Source: Bacteriovoracaceae bacterium (GTDB lineage Bacteria; Bdellovibrionota; Bacteriovoracia; Bacteriovoracales; Bacteriovoracaceae). From it: a DNA stretch of 64,000 nt. The DNA lies in NCBI GenBank assembly GCA_023701435.1, contig JAMPXB010000001.1, positions 62,001-126,000 of the forward strand. Direction: 5' to 3'. The position numbers were made by a program, and so were the translations under genes. Below, piece after piece: positions 9,266 through 19,200 of the stretch; the first letter of the stretch is position 1; each line of letters opens with the position of its first letter. The notes under the pieces were generated by a model. That model saw only the letters and a list, made by a program, of their open reading frames with translations. It did not search any database and was not told the DNA's origin.

Positions 9266-10353
9266 AATATCTTTTTTTACTGCTTCTCTCTGTTGCCTGT
9301 GGGTCTTTTAGGCCCACAGCTCCTGAGAGGGAAATTGATTTCTTTAAACTCCAATGGGCCAAAAACCTCGATCCAGATTATGTCTCGGGAAATCTTCCTA
9401 TCGGCTTAGGCGCTCCCCGAATCTTTAACGACATCGTTTACATGGGTAGCATGAGCGGTGTGATGTCTGCTTATGATGTTGAGAGTGGGCGAGTTCTATG
9501 GACGGCCAATGACAAAACTCCCCTGGGTGGACCGGTAGAGTTTTTTAATGATCATGTGGCCTATGGCGGTCAGAGTGGTCGATTTTTTGTTCGTCATTAT
9601 CTTACAGGTGAGTTGAAGTACGCTATTGATCTGGGTGCTCCTGTTGAAAGTGCTCCCTTTTTCTTTAATGGTCATATGATTGTGTATCTTCGAGGTCACC
9701 AAATTGTGCACCTTGATGCTGAAACAGGAAAAGTTCTGTGGGTTTATAAACGTGCCGTTCCGGTGACGACCACCCTTCAGCGAACAACGAAGCCTCTCTT
9801 GATTGGCAATAAGATCATTCTGGGTTTTGCCGATGGTTACGTAGGGGCACTTTCAGTTGAAGAAGGTCTTCTCTTATGGGAGACCAAGATTGTGGATCAG
9901 GCAAAGTTCATCGACGTGGATTTAAATCCTGTTTTAATGGGCGGCGCGATTGTTACCGGTTCTCCTTCTGGTGAACTTAAGGCCCTTAATCCAGATAGTG
10001 GCGTCATTTCTCGAAGCTATGGCGTTAGTGTTATGGCACATCCCGTTTTAAAGGGTGAACAAATTATTCTTGGCACAAATGACGGTGAAGTTATCATCAT
10101 GAGTTTTGCCGGCGAAATCTTAAAGAAAGCTAAAATTTCCGAACAGCCAGTAAGTGCTGTTGGCTGGTGGAAAGAGCATCTTGTTGCGGCCAGTTTTGAT
10201 GGAACAATACGTGCTATTGATCCTTTAACGCTGAAAGTGGTGGATGAGTTTGCCCTGGGTTATGACTATTCATCGGTCTTTTCTGACCTGGTGATTAAGG
10301 ATGATTTTATGGCCATCTACTCATCACGCAACAGGCTTTATCTTTTTCGTTAA
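9262..10353 (+). CDS. bamB: PQQ-like beta-propeller lipoprotein, BamB-like
   Basis: Lipobox (LLLLSVACG) and repeated 'sGrvLWta'-type blades. Confidence 0.85.
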   Translation: MKYLFLLLLSVACGSFRPTAPEREIDFFKLQWAKNLDPDYVSGNLPIGLGAPRIFNDIVYMGSMSGVMSAYDVESGRVLWTANDKTPLGGPVEFFNDHVAYGGQSGRFFVRHYLTGELKYAIDLGAPVESAPFFFNGHMIVYLRGHQIVHLDAETGKVLWVYKRAVPVTTTLQRTTKPLLIGNKIILGFADGYVGALSVEEGLLLWETKIVDQAKFIDVDLNPVLMGGAIVTGSPSGELKALNPDSGVISRSYGVSVMAHPVLKGEQIILGTNDGEVIIMSFAGEILKKAKISEQPVSAVGWWKEHLVAASFDGTIRAIDPLTLKVVDEFALGYDYSSVFSDLVIKDDFMAIYSSRNRLYLFR

Positions 10354-10453
10354 AAAATATTTATCTTAAAAATAATGTCACTTATCTAACATCCTTTGCT
10401 TTTCACTCTTTTAAGGGCTTACCATTAAGAGATTGAAAACAAAGGATTTCACG

Positions 10454-11767
10454 ATGAAATTATATTTTGCTTTTTCGCTTATGGCCCTTTCGGTCACGGC
10501 CCTCGCCCAGGTTAAGATTCAGGAAGAACTCTTTATTCCAGGTAAAAATCCTGAAATTGTAAAAGAACTCGTAGATACGGGATCGGTAATTATCGATCAC
10601 GTGACATCGGAAGGTTTTGAACTTTACGGCTCTCAAGGACTTGCTCGGTATCTAGATGACAAGAATATTGTGTATCTGGATATGAAGGCGATCAATGAAA
10701 AGGTCCTTGCTGATTATCCCACTTCAGCAGAGATCTCCCAAAAACTTCAAAACGCTGCGGCCAAGTATCCGCACATCATGAGACTCACGAGCATCGGAAA
10801 GTCAGTTAAGGGTAAGGACCTTTGGGTGATGAAAATTTCTGATAACGTGGCCCGGGATGAAGTGGAGCCGGAGTTTAAGTACATTTCTTCCATGCACGGT
10901 GATGAGATCACCGGTCGCGAGCTGACGGTCAGTTTGATTGAAGAGATTGGTGAGAAGTATGGCAGAGATTCAGAGATCACTGAGCTCGTAAACAATACCG
11001 AAATTTTTATTATGCCTTCAATGAATCCTGATGGCAGTGATCTTAAGCAAAGAGCGAACGCCAACTGGACGGATCTTAACCGGAATTTTCCGGACATGAC
11101 CCGTGATACACAAAGCTCACCGACTGGACGTCAGATTGAAGTTCAGCATGTGATGAAATTTCAGAATGAAAGACAATTCGCCCTTTCCGCTAACTTCCAT
11201 GGGGGGACGATTGTCGCTAACTATCCTTGGGATTCAAAATACGATGTCCATCCACTTAATGATCTGGTCATTGAACTCTCTCAAGGCTACTCCAATTTAA
11301 ATCCGGAGATGAAAAACTCTCAGGAATTTCCCGGAGGTATTACCAATGGTGCTGATTGGTATATTGTAAGGGGAGGCATGCAGGACTGGAGTTATGTCTG
11401 GCATAACGATTTGCAGATCACGGTAGAGCTCTCTCATCAGAAGTGGCCTCCTTATCGTGATATCCCTGGTTTTTATCAGGACAACCGTGACTCTTTGGTT
11501 TACTTCATGAAGGAAGTTCATCGTGGAGCAGGAATCAAAATCGCTCGTCCGGGTATCTCGGGGAGTGTGGTAGTGAAACAAACAAGTCCGGCGGTTAAGG
11601 ACTTCGGTAGCTACGCTTTCAAAAATTCTGAGTTTTATAAAGTTTTACCGGACGGGGACTATACTTTTACTTTGACCGAAAAAAACAGTGCTGCTTCCAA
11701 GGCCGTGAATGTTCGGGTGGAAAAAAATCTAATCAGCTCCAATGGTAACTATATTGAGCTTAACTAA
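10454..11767 (+). CDS. Secreted M14 family zinc carboxypeptidase
   Basis: SMHGDEITGRE, MNPDGSD, LNRNFPD, NFHGGTIVANYPWD, and C-terminal beta domain; signal peptide. Confidence 0.93.
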   Translation: MKLYFAFSLMALSVTALAQVKIQEELFIPGKNPEIVKELVDTGSVIIDHVTSEGFELYGSQGLARYLDDKNIVYLDMKAINEKVLADYPTSAEISQKLQNAAAKYPHIMRLTSIGKSVKGKDLWVMKISDNVARDEVEPEFKYISSMHGDEITGRELTVSLIEEIGEKYGRDSEITELVNNTEIFIMPSMNPDGSDLKQRANANWTDLNRNFPDMTRDTQSSPTGRQIEVQHVMKFQNERQFALSANFHGGTIVANYPWDSKYDVHPLNDLVIELSQGYSNLNPEMKNSQEFPGGITNGADWYIVRGGMQDWSYVWHNDLQITVELSHQKWPPYRDIPGFYQDNRDSLVYFMKEVHRGAGIKIARPGISGSVVVKQTSPAVKDFGSYAFKNSEFYKVLPDGDYTFTLTEKNSAASKAVNVRVEKNLISSNGNYIELN

Positions 11768-12224
11768 GACCTAATTTTTTAATGTATTCAAATTCTTCAC
11801 GGGTGACCGGTAAAATCGAAAGCCGGTTACCCCGTTGGAGAAGCTTCATTTCTTCCAGTTTCTTGTGTTTTTTCAGCTCTTCCAGTGGCACATGATGATC
11901 CAAGTCCATTTCAAAGCTCACATCCACTAAAAACCAGCGGGGATTCTCCTTTGTGGCCTTTGGATCGAAATACTCGGACTTTGCCTCAAACTGAGTAGAG
12001 TCGGGGTAGGCCTTGGAATTAACCCGGGCAATGCCCGCCACTCCCGGGACGGCACAGCTTGAGTGATAGAAAAGAATTAAGTCTCCCTCGTTCATTTCAT
12101 CGCGCATGAAGTTTCGTGCCTGATAGTTCCGCACCCCGTTCCAGGGTTCGGTTTTTTTGGGACGTTTTTTCAAATCATCGAAAGAGAAGACATCGGGTTC
12201 TGATTTCATTAGCCAGTATTTCAT
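11760..12224 (-). CDS. EVE domain-containing protein
   Basis: MKYWLMKSEPDVFSFDDL...WNGVRNYQARNFMRDEMNEGDLILFYHS is the EVE/thymocyte nuclear protein 1 pattern. Confidence 0.95.
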   Translation of the reverse strand: MKYWLMKSEPDVFSFDDLKKRPKKTEPWNGVRNYQARNFMRDEMNEGDLILFYHSSCAVPGVAGIARVNSKAYPDSTQFEAKSEYFDPKATKENPRWFLVDVSFEMDLDHHVPLEELKKHKKLEEMKLLQRGNRLSILPVTREEFEYIKKLGLS

Positions 12225-12303
12225 TTCTCTATATTGGACAATTTTTGACAGTTAATCAAGTTCGACAAGTTTTTGACGAAAAGCCTTGGGTGAGGAGAAC
12301 ATC

Positions 12304-13026
12304 ATGAAACATCTGAACTTCGCTTTCGTTTCCATTATATTTGTCGGTTGTGCTCATTTTACTGAGACTCCCAAGGTCGTGCAGTTTCCCTATGCCGCAG
12401 ATCTCTTATTGAAAGTGCAGAAAGAAGTTTCTCGAATGCCTGCCTCAATAGGTAGTGAGAATCTGGCGGAAATCTCTCCTCGCCGGATTTATTTCAGTGC
12501 CCTTTATCATCAGTATTTAACTTTGGGAAAACACCTGGATAAAAAGGCGGACATAAATTTTTGTCCTCAGTTTCATCACGATAAAATCCAAACGGATTCT
12601 GGCCTCATTCCACAGGTCTCCCTTTACCGGCCGAAGCATGTGGATTCAGAGGGTAGAAACTACTTTCCTGAACTGGCCTTTAATAAGGACTTTTCCTTAC
12701 AGGACTATCATCTGGTCATTAAAAGTGAGCTCGATACCCTGTGTGAAGATGGGGTGAGTGATAATTTTTATAAATTTGATAATCTCGTCACTCATTACGC
12801 CCATAAGAGATCTTTTCATCAGAATCCCACGGCCATGACTTCCGTCTTGAAGATCCCTGTTTTTGCCAATTTTTACCTGGTAAAAATGCTGGAGACTCCA
12901 GGGCTTCCTGGGTTGGAGGAAAAGCGTTTTATCAAGCTCACTCAAACCCATTGGTTTGAAAATTATGTGGCCGAGGCGAGCCAGATGAGAAATCATTTTA
13001 TTAAAAATAAAATGGTGAGACGTTAA
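12304..13026 (+). CDS. Putative lipoprotein, unknown function
   Basis: MKHLNFAFVSIIFVGCAH: signal peptide with lipobox-like FVGC. Confidence 0.65.
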   Translation: MKHLNFAFVSIIFVGCAHFTETPKVVQFPYAADLLLKVQKEVSRMPASIGSENLAEISPRRIYFSALYHQYLTLGKHLDKKADINFCPQFHHDKIQTDSGLIPQVSLYRPKHVDSEGRNYFPELAFNKDFSLQDYHLVIKSELDTLCEDGVSDNFYKFDNLVTHYAHKRSFHQNPTAMTSVLKIPVFANFYLVKMLETPGLPGLEEKRFIKLTQTHWFENYVAEASQMRNHFIKNKMVRR

Positions 13027-13028
13027 AA

Positions 13029-13706
13029 ATGAAACTTTCACTCCTGATCATGACAGTTCTTGTGGCCTCTTGCGGACAATATGAGTCAGATGTGACTCGA
13101 AATCTCATCGGCGAGTTCCGCTCGGCCGATGCTCTGGTGGTGACTACGACAGATCGGAATAATATCTCATCCATTTGTACAGCTTTGGCCCAGAAGGCTT
13201 CCACACTGGCCTCTGCCGTTGGTTCAACCCATTTATTTGCCACCCAACAGAGTGATTGCGACGGTGTTACCCTCATTAATGCTGATTTGAATGTGATCAT
13301 TCAAACAGGCGGTACTGGTTATATCTTTAAAAAAAGCAGTGATGGACTTGATTACATTTTTCCTGAATTGGAGACCAATACCACGGGCCTTCTGACAAAT
13401 GTTTGCGCTGATCCTACTTCCTTTGTAAATCCTCAAATTGATCCAGGCACCAGCAGTGCCACCTGGGTCACGACGGTAGGGATAAGCAGTAATGACTGCA
13501 CTCCGGCCAGTGAAGAGCTCTGTGTTCAGGTGGAAACCGGCAGCCTTAATGCTGATCAAACTTACACCATTCATACCACGGACTGGATGAGAGTTCGCCT
13601 TTCTTCCACGAATGGAAAGCTTGGATTTTTCACCCAACGTAAAAAACTCACTCAGGCCACTTGTGCCACTAACAAGTCTCAAATCTCCCAGGCCCTCTTG
13701 AAATAA
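13029..13706 (+). CDS. Putative lipoprotein, paralogue 1
   Basis: Lipobox VASC; aligns with the 13771 ORF along its length (ICTALAQKAS/LCLKLGQKAD, GGTGYIFK/GGSYFFK, ...IHTTDWMRVRL/...IHTEELIQFRL). Confidence 0.7.
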   Translation: MKLSLLIMTVLVASCGQYESDVTRNLIGEFRSADALVVTTTDRNNISSICTALAQKASTLASAVGSTHLFATQQSDCDGVTLINADLNVIIQTGGTGYIFKKSSDGLDYIFPELETNTTGLLTNVCADPTSFVNPQIDPGTSSATWVTTVGISSNDCTPASEELCVQVETGSLNADQTYTIHTTDWMRVRLSSTNGKLGFFTQRKKLTQATCATNKSQISQALLK

Positions 13707-13734
13707 AAGCTTGCCGAGCCTTTCTTTGATAGGG

Positions 13735-13758
13735 AACAATTAAATTACAATAATTGTT
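13735..13758. promoter_or_regulatory. Perfect 8-bp inverted repeat immediately upstream of the SD of paralogue 2
   Basis: AACAATTA-aattacaa-TAATTGTT, then ttaGGAGG and ATG at 13771. Confidence 0.4.
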
Positions 13759-13770
13759 TAGGAGGGCCCG

Positions 13771-14433
13771 ATGACTAAAGTCTTGCTACTTTCTCTGTTT
13801 ATACTTGTTTCATGTAACCAAGATACTAAAGTTGTCACCACTTCACAGCTGGGCTCTATCCGTGAATTTCTGCAGGTGCCGGTTGAAGGACGAGAATTTC
13901 TCGATTTGTGTCTTAAACTGGGCCAGAAAGCCGACCGCTTACCAAGTCTCTCCACCGCTGGAGTAGAATACAACTTCTCTTACGCTCAAAAAAATTGCAA
14001 TGATTCAGAAATGGGTGCCGCCAGTGATGTAACCCTCACTATTGATCAGTTGGGTGGAAGCTATTTTTTCAAGCCGACTGGTAATTCCAATTTTGGCTTT
14101 ACTCAGATTGAAACTCCAACAGAAGGGGTGATGAAAGAGATTTGCGCCAATGCCACCGCTCTTACGAGTCCGCTGCAAACAGGCTCCACCAGCGCTGTCT
14201 GGTTTAGAAAAGTGAGCGAAGAGAAGTGTCGATCTGACGCTAATCACTTTTGTATCAAGCTTGAAAAAGGTTCCCTGGATTCTTTTTCCAACCGCTATCT
14301 CATCCATACCGAGGAATTAATTCAGTTCAGACTTACCGGAAACAATACTGGTTTCTTTGTGAAGCGCTATCTTGATACCGCCGGAAATTGTAATTCCGGC
14401 AAAAGAATTCAGAAAGAGGCCTTCCTCAGATAA
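13771..14433 (+). CDS. Putative lipoprotein, paralogue 2
   Basis: Lipobox LVSC; homologous to the preceding ORF. Confidence 0.7.
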   Translation: MTKVLLLSLFILVSCNQDTKVVTTSQLGSIREFLQVPVEGREFLDLCLKLGQKADRLPSLSTAGVEYNFSYAQKNCNDSEMGAASDVTLTIDQLGGSYFFKPTGNSNFGFTQIETPTEGVMKEICANATALTSPLQTGSTSAVWFRKVSEEKCRSDANHFCIKLEKGSLDSFSNRYLIHTEELIQFRLTGNNTGFFVKRYLDTAGNCNSGKRIQKEAFLR

Positions 14434-15235
14434 TACAGCCCTGGTGCATTTTCACGATCACGGTTTTCTTAAGATCTTCATTCCAAACAGTTTTACAGAA
14501 CTCGACTCCGAAAGCTTTCGGGGCGAGTTTTGTACTGTCTTTTGGACAGGCCACTTCTGAACGTTTCTCTTCCCATTCACTGAGTTTGGTAAAATCAAGG
14601 TCTTCAATTTTCCAGTCACCATTTTCTGCGATTTTCAGGGTGAAAAAGAGACCATCTTCTTCTTTCAAGACATAGATCTCATTGTTTTTTATAAAGAGGG
14701 GCTGATCATCTATTGGTAAGAAGTAGCTCTTGGTTTCTTTTTCTCCATAAACAATAACTGGTTGGGGAGTCAGGAGGTCACTGATGGGAACTTCAATTTG
14801 TGTTTGATCCCGCCATACCACGACCCTTTCATTGGAGATGCCCTTGATGAAGGCCATGCCCTTTAAGATTTTATCCTCTGGATTTTTCGGGTTATGGTTC
14901 TTGCAATGGGAATTAAAAAGCAGGGGCTTAAAGCCCTGCTGGGATTTCTGAGTGGTGTAAAATTCAACAGGGATTCCGTATTTGTTACGAAAAAGCTCAA
15001 TGTACTGGGCCTTCTTGGAAGTCTGGATATTGTCTTCTTTGACCTTGGTGATGAGATCTTTCCAGCGGGTGAGTTGCAGGCCCATAACCTGGTCACATTC
15101 TGAGTTTTCCAGGCAGCCCTTAAATTGGTGGTCGAAATCATCTATGCTTTTGGGGTTTGGGATGACTTGTATCTGGGGTGAAGTCTGGGAAAACACCGAA
15201 AGAGATACAAAAAACAGTAAATAAGATATGCGCAT
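14426..15235 (-). CDS. Secreted protein, unknown function
   Basis: Signal peptide MRISYLLFFVSLSVFSQ; long ORF. Confidence 0.6.
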   Translation of the reverse strand: MRISYLLFFVSLSVFSQTSPQIQVIPNPKSIDDFDHQFKGCLENSECDQVMGLQLTRWKDLITKVKEDNIQTSKKAQYIELFRNKYGIPVEFYTTQKSQQGFKPLLFNSHCKNHNPKNPEDKILKGMAFIKGISNERVVVWRDQTQIEVPISDLLTPQPVIVYGEKETKSYFLPIDDQPLFIKNNEIYVLKEEDGLFFTLKIAENGDWKIEDLDFTKLSEWEEKRSEVACPKDSTKLAPKAFGVEFCKTVWNEDLKKTVIVKMHQGCII

Positions 15236-15308
15236 AGTAGTTCCTGTCGTTTTCAAAGCTATTTTTTTATTATAAGCTCATTCGAATTGTAAATTTGAGG
15301 AGGAATTC

Positions 15309-15425
15309 ATGAAAAAGTTAAAAAAATCGCGTCCAGCGAAGAAAGTTTCTAAAAACAAGAAGAGCGGACTTAAATTAAAGCGTCTTGCTCGTAAGGCAAA
15401 GCTTACTAAGAGTCATAACAAGTAA
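15309..15425 (+). CDS. 38-aa highly basic protein
   Basis: Strong SD (GAGGAGG); MKKLKKSRPAKKVSKNKKSGLKLKRLARKAKLTKSHNK*; terminator directly downstream. Confidence 0.65.
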   Translation: MKKLKKSRPAKKVSKNKKSGLKLKRLARKAKLTKSHNK

Positions 15426-15447
15426 TCTCTTTTAGAGATCATTATAG

Positions 15448-15484
15448 AAGGCCCTCGCTTATTAGCGGGGGCCTTTTGTTTTTA
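15448..15484 (+). terminator. Rho-independent terminator after the 38-aa basic ORF
   Basis: AAGGCCCTCGCTTATTAGCGGGGGCCTTTTGTTTTT. Confidence 0.85.
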
Positions 15485-15645
15485 TGCGTCCAGCAAAGTC
15501 TTTGTTATCTCATTATCTGTCAAAGTTATGACAACGAATAATACTATATATAGTTATTTATATTTGACGGGTCGTTGATTTGACAGGTTTAATAGATTTA
15601 TTAACAGCTTAAATGATTTATAGCTTTAATTTCCTGCACACACAC

Positions 15646-15675
15646 AAAAGCCTCCGAATGGAGGCTTTTTTATTT
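15646..15675. terminator. Bidirectional-type terminator
   Basis: AAAAGCCTCCGAATGGAGGCTTTTTT. Confidence 0.85.
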
Positions 15676-15706
15676 CTGGAATGTTTTGTTTAACTGAATA
15701 ACTTAC

Positions 15707-16195
15707 TTATTTTCTTCTTTGGAGAGTGCTGCGGACATCTTTCTTCATCTGCACCCGCTTCTTGGCGTTCTCAAAACGGCGAATCTCATCCTCAGTTTCT
15801 GGAACCAGACCTGGCACCACAACTGGACTTCCTAAGTCATCTAGCGCCACAAAAGTCAGATAGGCCTTAGTGGTTGTTCTGACTTCACCAGTGAAGGGAT
15901 TTTCTGAAGTAACTTTAACTCCCACAATCATAGATGTTTTTCCCACGTAATTCAGAGAGGCCTGAATAAGTACGTGATAGCCCATTTTGATGGGAGCGAT
16001 AAAATCAATGTCATCAATATGAGCGGTAACTACGGGACGTCCACAATGGCGGGCGGCGACCATCGCTGCGGCAATATCAATCCAGCTCATTACGGCACCA
16101 CCGAATACTGTGCCGTGAGTGTTAGTGTTGTTAGGCATGACCATCTCACGCATTTCAATGGCCGTTTCAGAGGGGGTTTTGGTTGCGGGCTTCAT
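15707..16195 (-). CDS. Hotdog-fold acyl-CoA thioesterase
   Basis: MVMPNNTNTHGTVFGGAVMSWIDIAAAMVAARHCGRPVVTAHIDDIDFIAPIKMG is typical of the YciA/BACH family. Start MKPATK chosen. Confidence 0.92.
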   Translation of the reverse strand: MKPATKTPSETAIEMREMVMPNNTNTHGTVFGGAVMSWIDIAAAMVAARHCGRPVVTAHIDDIDFIAPIKMGYHVLIQASLNYVGKTSMIVGVKVTSENPFTGEVRTTTKAYLTFVALDDLGSPVVVPGLVPETEDEIRRFENAKKRVQMKKDVRSTLQRRK

Positions 16196-16202
16196 AACTT
16201 CC

Positions 16203-19200
16203 TTAATCTTGCGGTTCGGTACAATACAGATGGTGATTCCATCTGAATCCTTCAATGAACGCATTGTAGCCTACGGCCACAGTTGTTCCAGCATTGGAGT
16301 TTTGGGCGTAGTCTCTTGGAGAATCGACGATATTATAAATCTTGTTGGTTAAGTTTGTCTCTGACCCCTGAGGCTCAATCACAAAATTTCCAAAGGCTGC
16401 ACCCTGACGGACTTTGCCTGAGGCACAATAGGAAGCACCAAGTTCTCGGATTTTATCATTCACAGCAGCGCTGATAATAGGTTCACCAGTAGAGGCATCA
16501 AAGTCTGCTTCCAGTAGGCCCCCGCCTGGTTTGTCAGCTCCGACACCTTCATTAGAGACGAAGCGGTTAAAGTAAATCATGAGATCTGTTCCGGCAGGAA
16601 GGGCGCAGGTTTTAACTCCTGAATCTTCATCAGTGTAGGCATAACCAGAACAGCAGAGAGTGGCGTTCTTGACTGTTTTGCCCAGAGGAGAACAACACTT
16701 AAAATCATTAGCAGAAAAAACCGGCTCACTTTGCAGACCCTGGGCGGTCGTAAAATAATTGGTGACATTGGCGGTACCACTGCTGGTGTTGGCCTGATAA
16801 GTATGACGGAAAGAATTATTCGGATTTGTTAAGGAATTCGCGGCAATCAGCGGATCTGTTAAATAGTTCACACCAGTTTTGAAAATTCCTGGCACCAGTC
16901 GGTTGGAGTTATCATTACAAGTCATCGCCTCAAATGTTATTTGCGGAATACCACTTAGCTCCAGACGACCCAGGCGTTTTAAATAATAAGCACTGCTGCC
17001 GGGCTTCGTTCTACTGAGGTTGAGATATCCTGGAGCGAGCGTCTCAAAGGCCACTCCCACTTTACGACCGCTGAAGGCCCCAGCTCTAAGAGTCGCGTCT
17101 GCAGCAACTTTTAATACGCGGGAAGCTGAATCGTAAGAGTAGTGGCAACATCCACCGGCAACTCCACATGAAGCTCCACCGTATTCATCTGTTGGGGAGG
17201 TTGGATTAAAGCCCGGTGTTTTCACACAGCTTTTAACCACTGAAGCATTGGTCGCTTCCATTCGTAAATCAAGTGTGCCGGCAGTGTAAGCATCATCAAA
17301 GCTGCGTGGTACATAACTTGGAATTCTGATGGTGATATTTCTTCGGGCACTGGCAGCAGTGCTGGCGTAATCAATTCTCACTTGAGGATCACCATCAGCA
17401 CTGCGAGGTTTAAAGTAGTAGTCCGGGTTAGTGCTGCTATAGTTTGTGGTCTCAGTATTAACGTAAATAATCCCATAATTATTGGCCGGGATATATTCAG
17501 GGACGGTATCAAGAGCAGAGTCGGCAATTCCGTACTGAGCGCAGGCGCCATTGGTGTTGGTTGAGTCTTTACAGTAGTCGCCGTAATCTTGTCCCACCAG
17601 CGCCAGCACATCGGCAACGTTATTGGCATACATGTAGGCCACATCGGCGGGATTAGTAATCATAGGCGTTCTGGAGTTGAGACAACGGAAATTTGTCACA
17701 TCAATGACAAAACGATCCCGTCTGCTCCAGTCATTTGAACCATCTGAAAATTTTCTGATCCAGCCGCCGCCGCAACAGGAGTCGGAATTGGCCTCTGTCA
17801 GGGTTTTCCATTGATGAGGGCTCTTGATATTTGTTCCTAAAGAATTAGAAGGATTAGACCTAAGAAAATTCGATCCATCTCTTTCCTGGTAAGCAGAAAG
17901 GATAGGTCTGGTAGATGTTCCTACATTTTCAACTGTTGCCAGGCGAGAGTATCTTTTCGGATCATTTGGTGCCAGTCCCGGTGCCATGGACATTTTGAGT
18001 CCCACAGTGTCGGCATTGTAATTGTTAGGAGCAGTGGCCGTCGGGAGATCGCTAGTATAGGTTGTGAGGTCATTGCCGATTTCGCGGCAACAACGGTTCT
18101 TGGTCATGTCATAATTCTTGAAGGCTTCAGTATCTGAAGGAAGTGGTTTGGAATCCGCTTGACCACAAACGAGGTATTCACTGTAGTAAGATTTTTCGGC
18201 CGCATTTCCAAAGAAACTAATTCCAAAAATATCAACTTGGGAAGCATGCATCTTATTAGGTGAACAATCCAGATCAGTGTGACAGGCAGCACCTGCTCTT
18301 CGAAGACAAGCATCTCTGACTAAGGTGCGGTCAAGGATGATTTGCGAATTAAGCGGAGCTGCTTCAATTGCTCTAAATGGCGAAGAACTCTTCAGGGTGT
18401 CGGCCGAGGCACCCAGAGAAGCAGTGGTGAGAAGGCTTTCCAGACCACAGGCATTTTGATTAGTGGCCCTGGCAAAATAGCCCGACGGTAAGGTGCCGGC
18501 CGAGAACTGTTCATAGTTTCCATCGGCCCCCAGAACCGGGCAAGAAGAGTGACGATAACCACTGAAGAGAGTCGAGTTACAAGTAGCGATTTGATTGATG
18601 AAATCGGCCCTTCTGGAAGTATCGGCACCGGTCTGTTGATAAAAAGGATTCGAGACAGTGGCCTGGTTGCTCACAGTCGGAAGAATTTTTCCAGGCTGAC
18701 AAAGCCCGGTGGAGAAATTGGCCGAACTCTCATTGAGGATCAGGTTCTCATTAAGAGTGGAGCGAATGACCGAAGTCAGTGATGAAGATTCAGCGCTGGC
18801 CACATAATGAAGAGGTCGTCCCAAAATGTTGGCGTCTTTGCCAAAGAGGTGATTGCGACTCACCGGAATCTCTTCTAAATTGGCCGCATAACGGGCAACT
18901 TTAGAATTAAAGAGACCGGCCAAATTGACGTTGCCGCAGTAAAAATTAGGAGCACAAGAGAGGAGCTTCTTTTTATTTAAATCAACTGATGAAAGACTTC
19001 CGGCATTCGAGTGACAGATTGAACCTGCACCACGATAGACACAGCGTTTGGAGCTGCTGGATGGGAATCTTTTTTGTAAAAGGATTTGATCAATGGTGGT
19101 GGCCACAGCACTGTTGGCCTTTTCTTTTCCGTCACCATCAAACTCCGGCCAGTTCGTTTTTACATCTTTAACGTCGGCACAGGCATACTCCCAACCAAGC

